DNA of 32,952 bases from JBGPIK01 sp041484845 (GTDB lineage Bacteria; Desulfobacterota; Binatia; UBA9968), in contig JBGPIK010000021.1 in the NCBI GenBank assembly GCA_041484845.1, positions 1 to 32,952 on the forward strand. Reading direction: 5' to 3'. Made by a program: the position numbers and the translations under genes. Below are positions 7,157 through 14,485 of the stretch, piece after piece. The notes under the pieces were generated by a model. It searched no databases. It saw only the letters and a program-made list of their open reading frames with translations, and was not told where the DNA came from. Position 1 is the stretch's first letter. Each line of letters opens with the position of its first letter.

Positions 7157-8243
7157 ATACGACGTGCTGGTCGTCGGCGCCGGTCCCTTCGGAGCGACCT
7201 TCGCGCGTTGCGCGGCGGATGCCGGCAAGAAAGTGCTCGTGATGGACAAGCGCGAGGTCGTTGGCGGCAACGCCCATGATGAGCTGCGCGAGGGGGTTCT
7301 CATGCATAAGTATGGCGCCCATATTTTTCACACCAACGACGAGGCCGTGTGGGCTTTTGTGAACAGGTTCACGCAATTCGAACCGTATCAGCATCACGTC
7401 TTCGCGCGCAGAGACAGTCAGGTCTTTAGCATACCGATCTCTCTCGCGACGCTCCACCAGGTTTACGGATGGTGCTCGCCGGCAGAGGCACGCGCCGGGC
7501 TGTCGGCATTCAAGAAGATGGGCGGCGACGCCAATCTGGAAGAGTGGGGCATCGCGCAAGTCGGTCCTAAACTTTTCGACCTGTTGTTTCGCGACTACAC
7601 CGAAAAACAATGGGGTACGGCGTGCAAAAATCTGCCGGCGTCGATCCTCGCGCGCATCCCGATCCGTTTCACCTACGATACCAGATACTTCACCGATCGC
7701 TTTCAAGGTTTGCCGCGTGAAGGGTATACGACGATGTTCGCGACCATGCTCCGCGGCATTCCCGTGGAGCTGGCCATTGATTATCTTGAAGACCGGAATT
7801 ATTGGGATTCACGCGCGGATCTGGTCGTCTTCAGTGGTGCGATAGATGATTTCTTTAACTACGAGTTCAGTTCGCTGGAATATCGTACGCTGCGCTTCGC
7901 GACGATCAAGGTCCATGATGATTGGCAGGGCTGCGCGGTGATGAATGACACCAGCGCAGAGAAGCCGTTCACGAGAACGATCGAGTGGCGGCATTTCTAC
8001 CCACGGACCCAGGCGCCAGCAGGGTTCGTCACGATCGAGACACCGGACACATGGTTTCCCGGCGTCGAGCGATTTTATCCCGTGCCGACGCCGAGAAACT
8101 TCGCGACCTACAAAGAATATGAGGCGATGGCGGCCAAACTGCCGCGTCACAAGTTCGGCGGCCGGTTGGGGACTTACCGCTACTACGACATGCACCAGGT
8201 GATCGCCCAGGCGATGAACAAGGCAAAGGAATGGCTACGATGA
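7146..8243 (+). CDS. glf: UDP-galactopyranose mutase
   Basis: 365 residues, full length for the family. GTG start, 11-bp overlap with the upstream gene. The flavoenzyme converts UDP-galactopyranose to UDP-galactofuranose. Evidence: FAD-binding VVGAGPFGATFA at 9-20, KYGAHIFHTND at about 55-65, FRDYTEKQWG, the IPIRFTYDTRYF arginine region, and C-terminal GRLGTYRYYDMHQVIAQAM with the substrate-phosphate arginine and the YYDM motif. All family landmarks are present, so it is probably active. It heads a three-gene run with a sulfotransferase-like and a glycosyltransferase gene, so its UDP-sugar is likely used by a phage-encoded transferase. Substrate preference could differ from galactose. Confidence 0.93.
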   Translation: MARRYDVLVVGAGPFGATFARCAADAGKKVLVMDKREVVGGNAHDELREGVLMHKYGAHIFHTNDEAVWAFVNRFTQFEPYQHHVFARRDSQVFSIPISLATLHQVYGWCSPAEARAGLSAFKKMGGDANLEEWGIAQVGPKLFDLLFRDYTEKQWGTACKNLPASILARIPIRFTYDTRYFTDRFQGLPREGYTTMFATMLRGIPVELAIDYLEDRNYWDSRADLVVFSGAIDDFFNYEFSSLEYRTLRFATIKVHDDWQGCAVMNDTSAEKPFTRTIEWRHFYPRTQAPAGFVTIETPDTWFPGVERFYPVPTPRNFATYKEYEAMAAKLPRHKFGGRLGTYRYYDMHQVIAQAMNKAKEWLR

Positions 8244-9094
8244 CGGCGAGAGACAATCAGTTTATGCTCTTATCGCTGCCGAGCTGCGGCACCGATTGGG
8301 TGATGTCGTGTCTTCTTGGCGAGAAGTCGCCGGATTACTTTCGCGAGTTCTTCAACCCCCTGGCCAATTTTCAGCGCTATGCGACCCTCGCGCGCGCGTT
8401 TGGGTGCGAGCTGCCGCAAACGATCGGACTGATTGCCCGCCCGGTGAACATGCGACGCGAGGCCGTGGACGCGGCGTACAATATCACTTGGCGCGCGGAA
8501 AATTTTCTCTTCACAAAAGAAAACTACAGCGCGTTCCTCGTTCCTTACTGGCAAGGAAAATTTCAGTGTGTAGCACTCTATCGACCGCGGAATTTGACGT
8601 TTCCGCCGAATCGATTGCGGGTTGTGAATTGGTACTCGTGCATGTTCACGTCTCTGAACATGAATCTGGCGAGCTATCCCGGCATGTTTCAGCTCGCCTT
8701 TCATCGGCAGATGGTCGCGGTTCACACGCTTGCCGATCGCTGCGAGGCGGCGCACGCTTTTTGTTTCTGGCGACTGCTCGAAGACTGCGAGGATTTCAAT
8801 ATCCCGGTGATCAACTATCGCTCGCTCCTGGAGGCGCCGAACGAGAGACGGATCTCCATGGAGCTGCTACGGCTGCCGGGCGGTTTCGCGCAACCTGGCG
8901 CCGAGACCCGGGTCTTGGAGACCCGGACTCCGATAGATAGGCCGGTACCGGGATCTCCTCTCGGCGATCACTGGAGGGTCTCGCCCGATTTCTTCGATCG
9001 GTTGCGCGAAGGATTGACCGCGGCGCGGGCGCCGGAGCGGATATTGAACGATCTTCCGGAGCGCGCCGACGCTCTCACTCCGGAGAGGCGGTAA
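8240..9094 (+). CDS. sulfotransferase-like protein
   Basis: 284 residues. The ATG at 8240 (ATGA overlap with glf, AAGGA at 8225-8229) is preferred to the in-frame ATG at 8231. The N-terminus MLLSLPSCGTDWVMSCLL (residues 9-26) resembles the PAPS phosphate loop of sulfotransferases (PxSGTxW). Near residue 195 VINYRSLLEAPNERRISMELLRLPGG resembles the Y-x-x-L-x-x-x-P and helix-Gly segment near the C-terminus of that fold. The middle, with VALYRPRNLTFPPNR, could provide the second phosphate contact. Overall similarity is weak and I would not assign an acceptor. The neighbours suggest it modifies a carbohydrate. Confidence 0.5.
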   Translation: MTARDNQFMLLSLPSCGTDWVMSCLLGEKSPDYFREFFNPLANFQRYATLARAFGCELPQTIGLIARPVNMRREAVDAAYNITWRAENFLFTKENYSAFLVPYWQGKFQCVALYRPRNLTFPPNRLRVVNWYSCMFTSLNMNLASYPGMFQLAFHRQMVAVHTLADRCEAAHAFCFWRLLEDCEDFNIPVINYRSLLEAPNERRISMELLRLPGGFAQPGAETRVLETRTPIDRPVPGSPLGDHWRVSPDFFDRLREGLTAARAPERILNDLPERADALTPERR

Positions 9095-9095
9095 C

Positions 9096-9836
9096 GTGGA
9101 TCTAACCGTCGTCGTTCCGAGTCTCGGCCGGCCCAATTGCCGCGAATCCCTCGCCCTCTTTACGGACCCGCTTCTTTGCATTCCCGAGTCGCAGGCCGAA
9201 CAGTATCGTTTCTTCAACCCGCGGACCCGGATCTTGGTTCACCCGGATTCCATGATTGGCATGGCGCGCAAGCGTCAGTTCATTTTGGACAAGGTCTCGA
9301 CCGAGGCCGTGTTCATGGCCGACGACGACCTGGTCGCGATGGTGTCTCTCGTGGGCAACACCACACGCCACATCGATGACCCGGCCTCGATCTTTCGGCT
9401 CCTCGCTGGCACGGCGTTGTGCGCGAAGGAGGCCGGCACGGTCTTGTTTGGATATCAGCACACCGTGGACACCCGGCATTTCGACGCGATGACTCCGTTC
9501 TCGTTTTCTGGCTACATCGACGGCTCGGCCTTTGGCGTGGTGGGTCGCGATCGGCGGCTCCGGTTCGATAGCAAGTTGACGTGCTCGCTCGATATCGACT
9601 ATTCGCTTCAGGTCCTCTTTCATCGGCGCATACTGTGGCGCGATAATCGGTTCGCGTTCTCTACATACAACAGATTTCGTAAAGTGGGCGGAATGAGCAC
9701 GCTGCGGACGGCGGCCACGGTCGCGACGGATCAGCAGATCCTCAAAGCGAAGTGGGGGCCAGCAATAGACTTCGATCGATACAAGCGCCGAGGCAAGGCA
9801 AAACAGCAAAATATTAGGATTCACGTCAAACGATAG
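9096..9836 (+). CDS. GT-A fold glycosyltransferase, resembling phage TET-associated type
   Basis: 246 residues. GTG start with GGAGAGG at 9082-9088, two bases after the previous stop. DLTVVVPSLGRP at 2-13 is a typical GT-A opening. MADDDLVAM at 74-82 gives the DxD metal and nucleotide-sugar site. IPESQAEQYRFF and GMARKRQFIL between them recall phage glycosyltransferases described with TET-type base-modifying systems (TAGT), from memory of the family. A second acidic region is LDIDYSLQVLF. It probably transfers a sugar, perhaps the furanose made by the mutase, to an unknown acceptor (protein, lipid glycan or DNA base). The gene ends the first island. Confidence 0.68.
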   Translation: MDLTVVVPSLGRPNCRESLALFTDPLLCIPESQAEQYRFFNPRTRILVHPDSMIGMARKRQFILDKVSTEAVFMADDDLVAMVSLVGNTTRHIDDPASIFRLLAGTALCAKEAGTVLFGYQHTVDTRHFDAMTPFSFSGYIDGSAFGVVGRDRRLRFDSKLTCSLDIDYSLQVLFHRRILWRDNRFAFSTYNRFRKVGGMSTLRTAATVATDQQILKAKWGPAIDFDRYKRRGKAKQQNIRIHVKR

Positions 9837-9855
9837 GGGAAAACGCCCTATTTTC
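9833..9855 (+). terminator. weak rho-independent terminator after the first island
   Basis: A six-base stem ATAGGG (9833-9838) and CCCTAT (9846-9851) with loop GAAAACG is followed directly by TTTTC. The stem overlaps the stop codon of the glycosyltransferase. The stem is short and the T-run brief, so termination is probably partial. Confidence 0.45.
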
Positions 9856-10081
9856 AAGGTCTTTTGGACCAACCCCCCCCTAAATTCAGCTTATAATTCC
9901 AGTATTTAGAAGTTGGCAGTCGGATCGCGGCGGGTTTCTTTCCGTCAAAAAGCCCCTGCGGGATTCGTTTTTAAATCAGAGTATTTAGGTCTGAATTGCA
10001 TAAGGCGCTTGCCTCCTATATATACTTGCGCTATACTCTGCCTATACTTGATTGAGAAGGGGAATGAAAAGGAGAACCATC
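9837..10081. promoter_or_regulatory. 245-base intergenic region with promoter and repeats
   Basis: No gene. The region holds the terminator above, an eight-C run (about 9873-9880), direct repeats AGTATTTAG at 9901-9909 and 9980-9988, inverted AATTCAG (9883-9889) and CTGAATT (9991-9997), and the promoter at 10009-10037. It is more AT-rich than its surroundings. The arrangement suggests a regulated control region between the packaging/sugar operon and the accessory operon. Confidence 0.5.
10009..10037 (+). promoter_or_regulatory. sigma70-like promoter with triple TATACT array
   Basis: TTGCCT at 10009-10014 and TATACT at 10032-10037 are separated by exactly 17 bases. TATACT recurs at 10021-10026 and 10043-10048, so three copies lie on an 11-base period. 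The start codon of the next gene is 45 bases downstream. The period-11 repetition may be alternative -10 boxes or an operator. Confidence 0.6.
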
Positions 10082-10225
10082 ATGGATTCAGAAATTTTTA
10101 CCGAAGCGTTTCTCGTGATTGTTTTGGTTGCGATGGCGTTTCTCGCGTTTCACTGGATTTTCGACCCGGCGTCGTTTGATGTATTCGGCAATATCTTCGC
10201 CCAAGCCACGCGCGGGCTCAACTGA
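10082..10225 (+). CDS. single-span membrane peptide
   Basis: 47 residues with AAAAGGAG at 10067-10074 and good spacing. MDSEIFTEAFLVIVLVAMAF and the following LAFHWIF form one membrane helix, followed by a short soluble tail. It is the first gene behind the 10009-10037 promoter. No family recognised. In this position small membrane peptides often act in exclusion or regulation, but nothing here proves that. Confidence 0.55.
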   Translation: MDSEIFTEAFLVIVLVAMAFLAFHWIFDPASFDVFGNIFAQATRGLN

Positions 10226-10246
10226 TCTAAAAAGAGAGGAGTACCC

Positions 10247-10432
10247 ATGTTGCAAATAGATATTTTCGATAAACTTTTTCGCGTCCAGGCGACCATCGAG
10301 CACTTATTGGCCGTCGGTCGCGCGGAAGAGATGGAGCTGCGGTTTTTAGACCGCGCTCTTAAAACTCAACAAGAAGCGATCAAGGAAATCGCTCTCGGAA
10401 TCGGAGCGACAATGAAAGGAACGAACCCATGA
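10247..10432 (+). CDS. small helical protein, unknown function
   Basis: 61 residues; AGAGAGGAG at 10233-10241 supports the ATG at 10247. The sequence MLQIDIFDKLFRVQATIEHL followed by EEMELRFLDRALKTQQEAI has amphipathic heptads and would form one or two coiled helices. The stop overlaps the immunity-like gene as ATGA, so the two are coupled and may work together. Confidence 0.58.
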   Translation: MLQIDIFDKLFRVQATIEHLLAVGRAEEMELRFLDRALKTQQEAIKEIALGIGATMKGTNP

Positions 10433-10626
10433 ACGGACTAATGGTTTTACTGATAATCTTCGGCATGTTTTTTTATCTTTTGCCCGCGGTCATCTCAGAA
10501 ATCCGGAAAACTGCGCACGGCGGCGCCATCCTTGCCCTCAACGCGTTGCTGGGCTGGACGGTGCTGGGTTGGTTGGCCGCACTGCTGTGGGCGATAACCG
10601 AAAAAAGCGACACAACGAGAGGATAA
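10429..10626 (+). CDS. superinfection immunity (Imm-like) membrane protein
   Basis: 65 residues. Two membrane segments: residues 3-23 (GLMVLLIIFGMFFYLLPAVI) and about 37-56. The second half carries ILALNALLGWTVLGWLAALLWAI, matching the conserved NLLLGWTxLGWxxALxWA core of the superinfection immunity family named after T4 Imm. Family members sit in the inner membrane and, in T4, block DNA entry of related phages. Expression from its own promoter region, apart from the late genes, fits a role in a lysogen or early infection. The same family also occurs as chromosomal genes without a phage role. Confidence 0.75.
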   Translation: MNGLMVLLIIFGMFFYLLPAVISEIRKTAHGGAILALNALLGWTVLGWLAALLWAITEKSDTTRG

Positions 10627-10630
10627 AGTA

Positions 10631-11221
10631 ATGATGTACGAAACCGCCAACGGCTACAAACTTCTGGAGTGCGCTTCGGCGCTCCAGAAATCGATTCGCC
10701 GTGGTTTGGAGGAACAATCCCTCTTCTGGGCCGCGGAGCTAGAGACGAAGTATTGGGATTATCTGTGGAAGCGGCTCGTTGTGATTGCGAATGAGGACAT
10801 CGGCATCGCGGACCCGCAGGTCATCACGCTCGTCGAGACGCTTCGGACTCAATATTTTTTTCTGCGCAAGAAAAACAAGGGACCGGCCGAACGGCTTCCG
10901 CTGTGCAACGCCATTCTCGCCATGTGTCGCGCGAAGAAAACGCGGCTGACGGACGACATGGTCGCGGTGGTCTATCGACGGCGCGAGTTCAAAAACTGGC
11001 GCCTGGAAATTCCTGACTTTGCGCTCGACAGGCACACCGCGAAAGGCCGCGCGCTCGGCAGAGGCGTGGACCATTGGCGCGATGAGGGCTGCAAGCTATC
11101 GAACGAAACCAAGGGCATGAACCCCTACGAGGCCGAGGCCACAATGCTGCGTGAGACGACCGGGAAGATCGAGAGAAATTCCGAGAGCACGGGCGATCCG
11201 TTTGAAGAGAAAAAGCGTTGA
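10631..11221 (+). CDS. orphan RarA/MgsA C-terminal-domain-like protein
   Basis: 196 residues; GAGAGGA at 10617-10623 supports the ATG at 10631. Residues 8-60 (KLLECASALQKSIRRGLEEQ, then WKRLVVIANEDIGIADPQVI) closely resemble the helical C-terminal part of RarA/MgsA/WRNIP1 AAA+ ATPases, which has the pattern KSIRGSD-aLYWLA...RRLv-iAsEDIG-AdP. No Walker motifs are present, so only the oligomerisation/DNA-interaction part is kept. It could act as a partner or competitor of host RarA at replication forks or clamp loading. The C-terminal third is charged and novel to me. Conserved similarity is seen; the role is inference. Confidence 0.62.
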   Translation: MMYETANGYKLLECASALQKSIRRGLEEQSLFWAAELETKYWDYLWKRLVVIANEDIGIADPQVITLVETLRTQYFFLRKKNKGPAERLPLCNAILAMCRAKKTRLTDDMVAVVYRRREFKNWRLEIPDFALDRHTAKGRALGRGVDHWRDEGCKLSNETKGMNPYEAEATMLRETTGKIERNSESTGDPFEEKKR

Positions 11222-11228
11222 AAGCATC

Positions 11229-11257
11229 TTGACTTATCTTGATTGTGTGTGTATAGT
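11229..11257 (+). promoter_or_regulatory. strong sigma70-like promoter
   Basis: TTGACT at 11229-11234 and TATAGT at 11252-11257 are separated by 17 bases, one mismatch from consensus in the -35. A second TATAG follows 11 bases after the first (11263-11267), echoing the 11-base TATA array of the 10009 promoter. It drives the genes from 11349. Confidence 0.7.
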
Positions 11258-11348
11258 CTAAGTATAGATTGATTGACCCGCACGGCCGGGCGGGAACGGC
11301 TGGCCGAGGAAGCTGATCTCCTAAGCGATCGGCGGAAAAGAGAGAGTT
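11258..11348 (+). promoter_or_regulatory. structured 5' leader
   Basis: About 85 transcribed but untranslated bases, G- and C-rich, with a possible stem CGGCC (11283-11287) and GGCCG (11302-11306), ending in AAAAGAGAGAG before the ATG at 11349. No known riboswitch recognised. Confidence 0.3.
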
Positions 11349-11684
11349 ATGGATGTTAACAGTTTGGTTGGGCGCGAAGGCGGTAAGGACGCAACCTGGT
11401 GGCGCATCCTTGCGATCGAAGATGTCGGACTCACCACGTATTATCCATCGATCAAAGATGGCGTAATGCTGACCTTTGGCGATCCCGAATATTGGCAGCA
11501 CAAGGTTACTCGCACACGGCACACAATTCGATGCACCGTGGCTGGCAATCCGGTATGCGCAGAGTACGATCTCTCTCAAGAGTGCGAGGAGAAAACATCC
11601 TCGCCTCACTCCTGCGCCAAAATGCTCGCCTGCGGCCCTCACACATTGGATATCTATCCGGAGGTGGCCGATGGACAGGATTGA
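11349..11684 (+). CDS. hypothetical phage protein, Cys-containing C-terminus
   Basis: 111 residues with a purine-rich ribosome binding site (AAGAGAGAG) and ATG at 11349. It starts MDVNSLVGREGGKDATWWRI. The C-terminal half has four cysteines in CAEYDLSQECEE and CAKMLACGP. First gene behind the 11229 promoter. It overlaps the next gene by 14 bases. No family recognised. Confidence 0.5.
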   Translation: MDVNSLVGREGGKDATWWRILAIEDVGLTTYYPSIKDGVMLTFGDPEYWQHKVTRTRHTIRCTVAGNPVCAEYDLSQECEEKTSSPHSCAKMLACGPHTLDIYPEVADGQD

Positions 11685-11871
11685 CGGCTATCTCTCACGG
11701 CGAGTCCAAAACATTTGGCCCGAGGCACTGGTGCTTATTTCCGAGACCGGCGAGTATATTGTCCGCCGGCCTGACGCAGAGGATCTCGGACTCGGTGATA
11801 GTTTTTCGCGTGCGCAGCAGGCGGTCGATGCGATGCTCGCGGCCGAAAGGGCAAAAAAACAATCGGCGTGA
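11671..11871 (+). CDS. small hypothetical protein
   Basis: 66 residues; GGAGG at 11660-11664 decides the ATG at 11671 over longer in-frame starts. The sequence runs MDRIDGYLSRRVQNIWPEAL, then a hairpin-like ISETGEYIVRRP, then a helix (SFSRAQQAVDAMLAAERAKK). Likely a small alpha/beta protein. Function unknown. Confidence 0.55.
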   Translation: MDRIDGYLSRRVQNIWPEALVLISETGEYIVRRPDAEDLGLGDSFSRAQQAVDAMLAAERAKKQSA

Positions 11872-11886
11872 AAAAAGGGATGAAAA

Positions 11887-12252
11887 ATGAATAATTTGAA
11901 CGGCGTACATACATGTGACGGTTGCGGAGCTTTTTGTAACAAATCAGTGGCTGGGACTCCACGCCCTGCGCGCGGCGACGGGCTGAGTGACGTGGCGAGT
12001 TATTTCGAGACCGCGCCGCGATTTGCAAAATTGCATGACGACAAACTTGGGTTGGTTTGGTGCTGTGAGTGTCATCGGATGAGTAACTATTGCCAGCACG
12101 GAGAGCATGAGTTAGCGCCGGAACTTCCGCGCTTCGACGGGCGATTGATACTCACAACGCCCGAACGTCCTGCTCCGCGTTGTCTCGCAGAACTGGCCGG
12201 CGAACGCTGCGAGTTGAGCGAAAAACACATAGCGCACGGCCACGCCAAATGA
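11887..12252 (+). CDS. putative zinc-binding protein
   Basis: 121 residues; AAAGGGA at 11875-11881 precedes the ATG. Cys/His pairs are HTCDGCGAFC near the N-terminus, WCCECHRMSNYCQHGEH in the middle, and CLAELAGERCELSEKHIAHGH at the end, the last resembling modules of small phage zinc proteins. Likely two structural zinc sites. Function unknown. The stop overlaps the next gene as ATGA. Confidence 0.55.
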   Translation: MNNLNGVHTCDGCGAFCNKSVAGTPRPARGDGLSDVASYFETAPRFAKLHDDKLGLVWCCECHRMSNYCQHGEHELAPELPRFDGRLILTTPERPAPRCLAELAGERCELSEKHIAHGHAK

Positions 12253-12449
12253 AAATCAGACCCCGACACGGCGGCAAGCGTCCCGGCGCCGGCCGCAAGC
12301 CGCGCGGGCCGGAGCCGCGCGATCGGATTAATGTCACTCTGACATTGACGGATCGCGCGCGCGCGCGCTGGCTCGGCGAGGGCAACGTGAGCCTCGGCAT
12401 TTCCCGCGCGCTGCTGACCTGCCCCGATTGGGCGCGCAAAGTCGAGTGA
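12249..12449 (+). CDS. small basic DNA-binding-type protein (GAGRKP motif)
   Basis: 66 residues, starting in an ATGA overlap. GGKRPGAGRKPRGPEPRD at residues 8-25 is the basic AT-hook-like motif common at the start of small phage DNA-binding proteins. It is followed by INVTLTLTDRARARWLGEGN and SLGISRALL, compatible with a ribbon-helix-helix regulator: strand, helix, turn, helix. It may be a transcription regulator of this operon. No target can be read from the sequence. Confidence 0.6.
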   Translation: MKIRPRHGGKRPGAGRKPRGPEPRDRINVTLTLTDRARARWLGEGNVSLGISRALLTCPDWARKVE

Positions 12450-12488
12450 CGATTTTCTTCCCGCCCTTTTTCCCCGTCTCCAACGCGG

Positions 12489-12518
12489 TTGATTTCACGA
12501 CTATCTCAAGGGTATATT
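12489..12518 (+). promoter_or_regulatory. possible promoter overlapping a leaderless start
   Basis: TTGATT (12489-12494) and TATATT (12513-12518) lie 18 bases apart. The next ATG is only nine bases after the -10, so a transcript from here would be almost leaderless. Plausible but weak. Confidence 0.35.
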
Positions 12519-12526
12519 GCCGGAAT

Positions 12527-12730
12527 ATGAAAACCGCCACGAAACAGAGGCAACCTATCATCATCGAGAAGGCCGACGAAAGCGTCTTGATACAGATCAG
12601 GAGCAGCCGGCGCAAGGGATCCAAGGGCAAGCTGACGTTCGAGAAATCGAAGAGTCTGACTGTTCAGAATATGGCTTTCGAGGAGGTGTGCGCGCGCGTG
12701 CGCGCGGCGTTGGATCCGGAGCCGAAATAA
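12527..12730 (+). CDS. small basic hypothetical protein
   Basis: 67 residues, MKTATKQRQPIIIEKADESV onward, basic and beta-then-helix in character. No convincing Shine-Dalgarno at normal spacing (AAGGG lies 14 bases upstream). An in-frame upstream extension to 12428 reads as non-coding. It sits just before the head-joining gene. No family recognised; existence moderately supported by frame quality. Confidence 0.42.
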   Translation: MKTATKQRQPIIIEKADESVLIQIRSSRRKGSKGKLTFEKSKSLTVQNMAFEEVCARVRAALDPEPK

Positions 12731-12770
12731 TCCTCTTTTTTTTCGGACGCTTTGGTGTAATACTCTCGGC

Positions 12771-12989
12771 ATGGCGTGGACTTCCCAGGACATCGCCGAC
12801 ATCGAAGCGGCGATCCGTAAAAAGGCAAAAGGCGAGCGCTTGACCAACGTCGATCTGGGCGGCCGGATCGAGAGCTACGCCGACGCCAATCTCGAAGACC
12901 TGCAAAAACTTCTCGAAAGAATGCGATTCGAAGCGCCCAGCACGCCGCATCCGCGCATTTTGCGCAGCCGCTTTGAGAAAGGTCTTTGA
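12771..12989 (+). CDS. head-tail joining protein, gpW-like
   Basis: 72 residues, close to lambda gpW (68). MAWTSQDIADIEAAIRKKAKGERLTNVDLGGRIESYADANLEDLQ has the pattern of the gpW family: an N-terminal helix, a short beta hairpin after the Gly, then a second helix. In lambda gpW closes the portal after packaging. The gene is directly before the portal gene, as W precedes B in lambda, and its TGA overlaps the portal ATG by one base. Confidence 0.8.
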   Translation: MAWTSQDIADIEAAIRKKAKGERLTNVDLGGRIESYADANLEDLQKLLERMRFEAPSTPHPRILRSRFEKGL

Positions 12990-14482
12990 TGAGATTTCTT
13001 GAAGCGGTCAAGCGCTTGTTTCCGCATGCCAGCTACGATGCAGGCAAGGGGCAGAGGCGTCTGTCGAACTGGCGGCCGGGCTCGCTGGGGCCAAACGCGG
13101 CGATCGTTCGCGACCTAACGCAGCTGCGCAACCGTAGCCGCGATCTGGTGCGAAACAATCCATGGGTCTCGCGCGGCATCAAGAGCTGGACCGCGAACGA
13201 GATCGGGACCGGCATCACGTTCAAGGCGTCCACGTCCGATGCGAAATTCAACGAAGCGGCTGACGCTCTCTGGGAGAGACAGTGCGTCTACTTCGACGCC
13301 GACGGGCAATCGGACTTCAACGGTATGCTGACGAAGATGGTCCGCACACGCCGGGCCGCGGGCGAGATCTTCATTCGGCGTCGGTTTCGTCTCCCGAGCG
13401 ATGGCTTTCCCGTGCCGCTTCAGTATCAACTCTTGGAGCCCGAGTTCTGTCCTCACAGCTACGAGGACACGATCGGCGGTCGCATGGTCCATGCCGGCAT
13501 CGAGTTCGACGGCATCGGACGGCGCCGCGCCTACTGGATGTATCGCAGTCATCCGGGCGACTTCTCTTTCTCCCGTCTCGTCGATTTGAATTTGGTGCCT
13601 GTACCGGCGAGCGAGATCTATCATCACTATGATCCGCTGCGCCCAGGACAGATCCGCGGCGTGCCAGCGATCGTGCAAGCCATGGTGAAGGCGAAAGATT
13701 TCGACGAGTACGACGACGCCGAGCTCGTCCGCAAGAAAAACAGATCGGCTTTCACGGGCGCGATCGTGCATCCTACCTACAATCCGGACATCGACGACAA
13801 CTACGATCCGATCACGGGCGCTCCCATCAACAAGGATTTTCAAGGCATCCCGGTGACTGACATTGAAGCCGGCAGTTTTTTCAGCACGCTCCCAGGCGAA
13901 GACGTGAAACTATTCGACGGCGACACAACCGGCACGGGATACGGCGAGTTCGTCCGTCAGCAGCTCCTCGGCATCGGCGCCGGCCAAGACGTTCCTTATG
14001 AATTCATCAGTGGCGATTTTTCCAAGCTGAACGATCGCACGCTACGCGTCGTCCTCGCCGAGTACCATCGTTGTGTCGAGCAAGACCGCTGGAACCTAAC
14101 CATTCCGCAGGTCTGTTATCCCGTATGGCGCGATTTCATCGACGCCGCGATCGCGGTCGGTGCGCTGTGGAACCCGTTTCCAGCAAAGGGCGCCCTGCTC
14201 GATGCGGAAGTCTACAAGGTCGAGTGCCACCCCGAAGGCTGGCCTTACCTTCACGCTCTACAAGACGTGCAGGCCGACGTGCAGGCTCTCAGAGCCGGAC
14301 TGTCGAGCCGCAAGCGTATCAAAGGCGAAGAGGGCGAAGATATTCGCGAGATCGACGCCGAGCGTCTCGACGATCTGGAGCGCGAGCGCAAGTTGGGGCT
14401 GACTTCCGATTTCGGCCAGGCGCCTGCCCTCGCGCAGACCGATCCGAACGCGCCAGCCGACAACGCCAACCCAGCCAATTAA
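12989..14482 (+). CDS. portal protein, lambda gpB family
   Basis: 497 residues. The ATG at 12989 (TGATG overlap, GAGAAAGG upstream) is chosen over the TTG at 12986. Typical family segments: an N-terminal RSRDLVRNNPWVSRGIKSWTANEIGTGI (about 50-78), EIFIRRRF, YQLLEPE, EIYHHYDPLRPGQIRGVP, and the clip/wing region ending with LNDRTLRVVLAEYHRCVEQD. The C-terminal 60 residues are charged and then Ala/Pro-rich (APALAQTDPNAPADNANPAN). Twelve copies would form the ring at the capsid vertex through which DNA passes. Confidence 0.93.
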   Translation: MRFLEAVKRLFPHASYDAGKGQRRLSNWRPGSLGPNAAIVRDLTQLRNRSRDLVRNNPWVSRGIKSWTANEIGTGITFKASTSDAKFNEAADALWERQCVYFDADGQSDFNGMLTKMVRTRRAAGEIFIRRRFRLPSDGFPVPLQYQLLEPEFCPHSYEDTIGGRMVHAGIEFDGIGRRRAYWMYRSHPGDFSFSRLVDLNLVPVPASEIYHHYDPLRPGQIRGVPAIVQAMVKAKDFDEYDDAELVRKKNRSAFTGAIVHPTYNPDIDDNYDPITGAPINKDFQGIPVTDIEAGSFFSTLPGEDVKLFDGDTTGTGYGEFVRQQLLGIGAGQDVPYEFISGDFSKLNDRTLRVVLAEYHRCVEQDRWNLTIPQVCYPVWRDFIDAAIAVGALWNPFPAKGALLDAEVYKVECHPEGWPYLHALQDVQADVQALRAGLSSRKRIKGEEGEDIREIDAERLDDLERERKLGLTSDFGQAPALAQTDPNAPADNANPAN

Positions 14483-14485
14483 AAA

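Noticed and set aside
8296..8940. Alternative plus-strand frame inside the sulfotransferase-like gene
   Set aside because: Arg-rich shadow frame, with no binding site at its start. The 8240 frame shares the operon's ATGA coupling.
9102..9872. Minus-strand open frame of 256 residues opposite the glycosyltransferase
   Set aside because: Fully antisense to a gene with DxD motif and good ribosome binding site; no domain seen.
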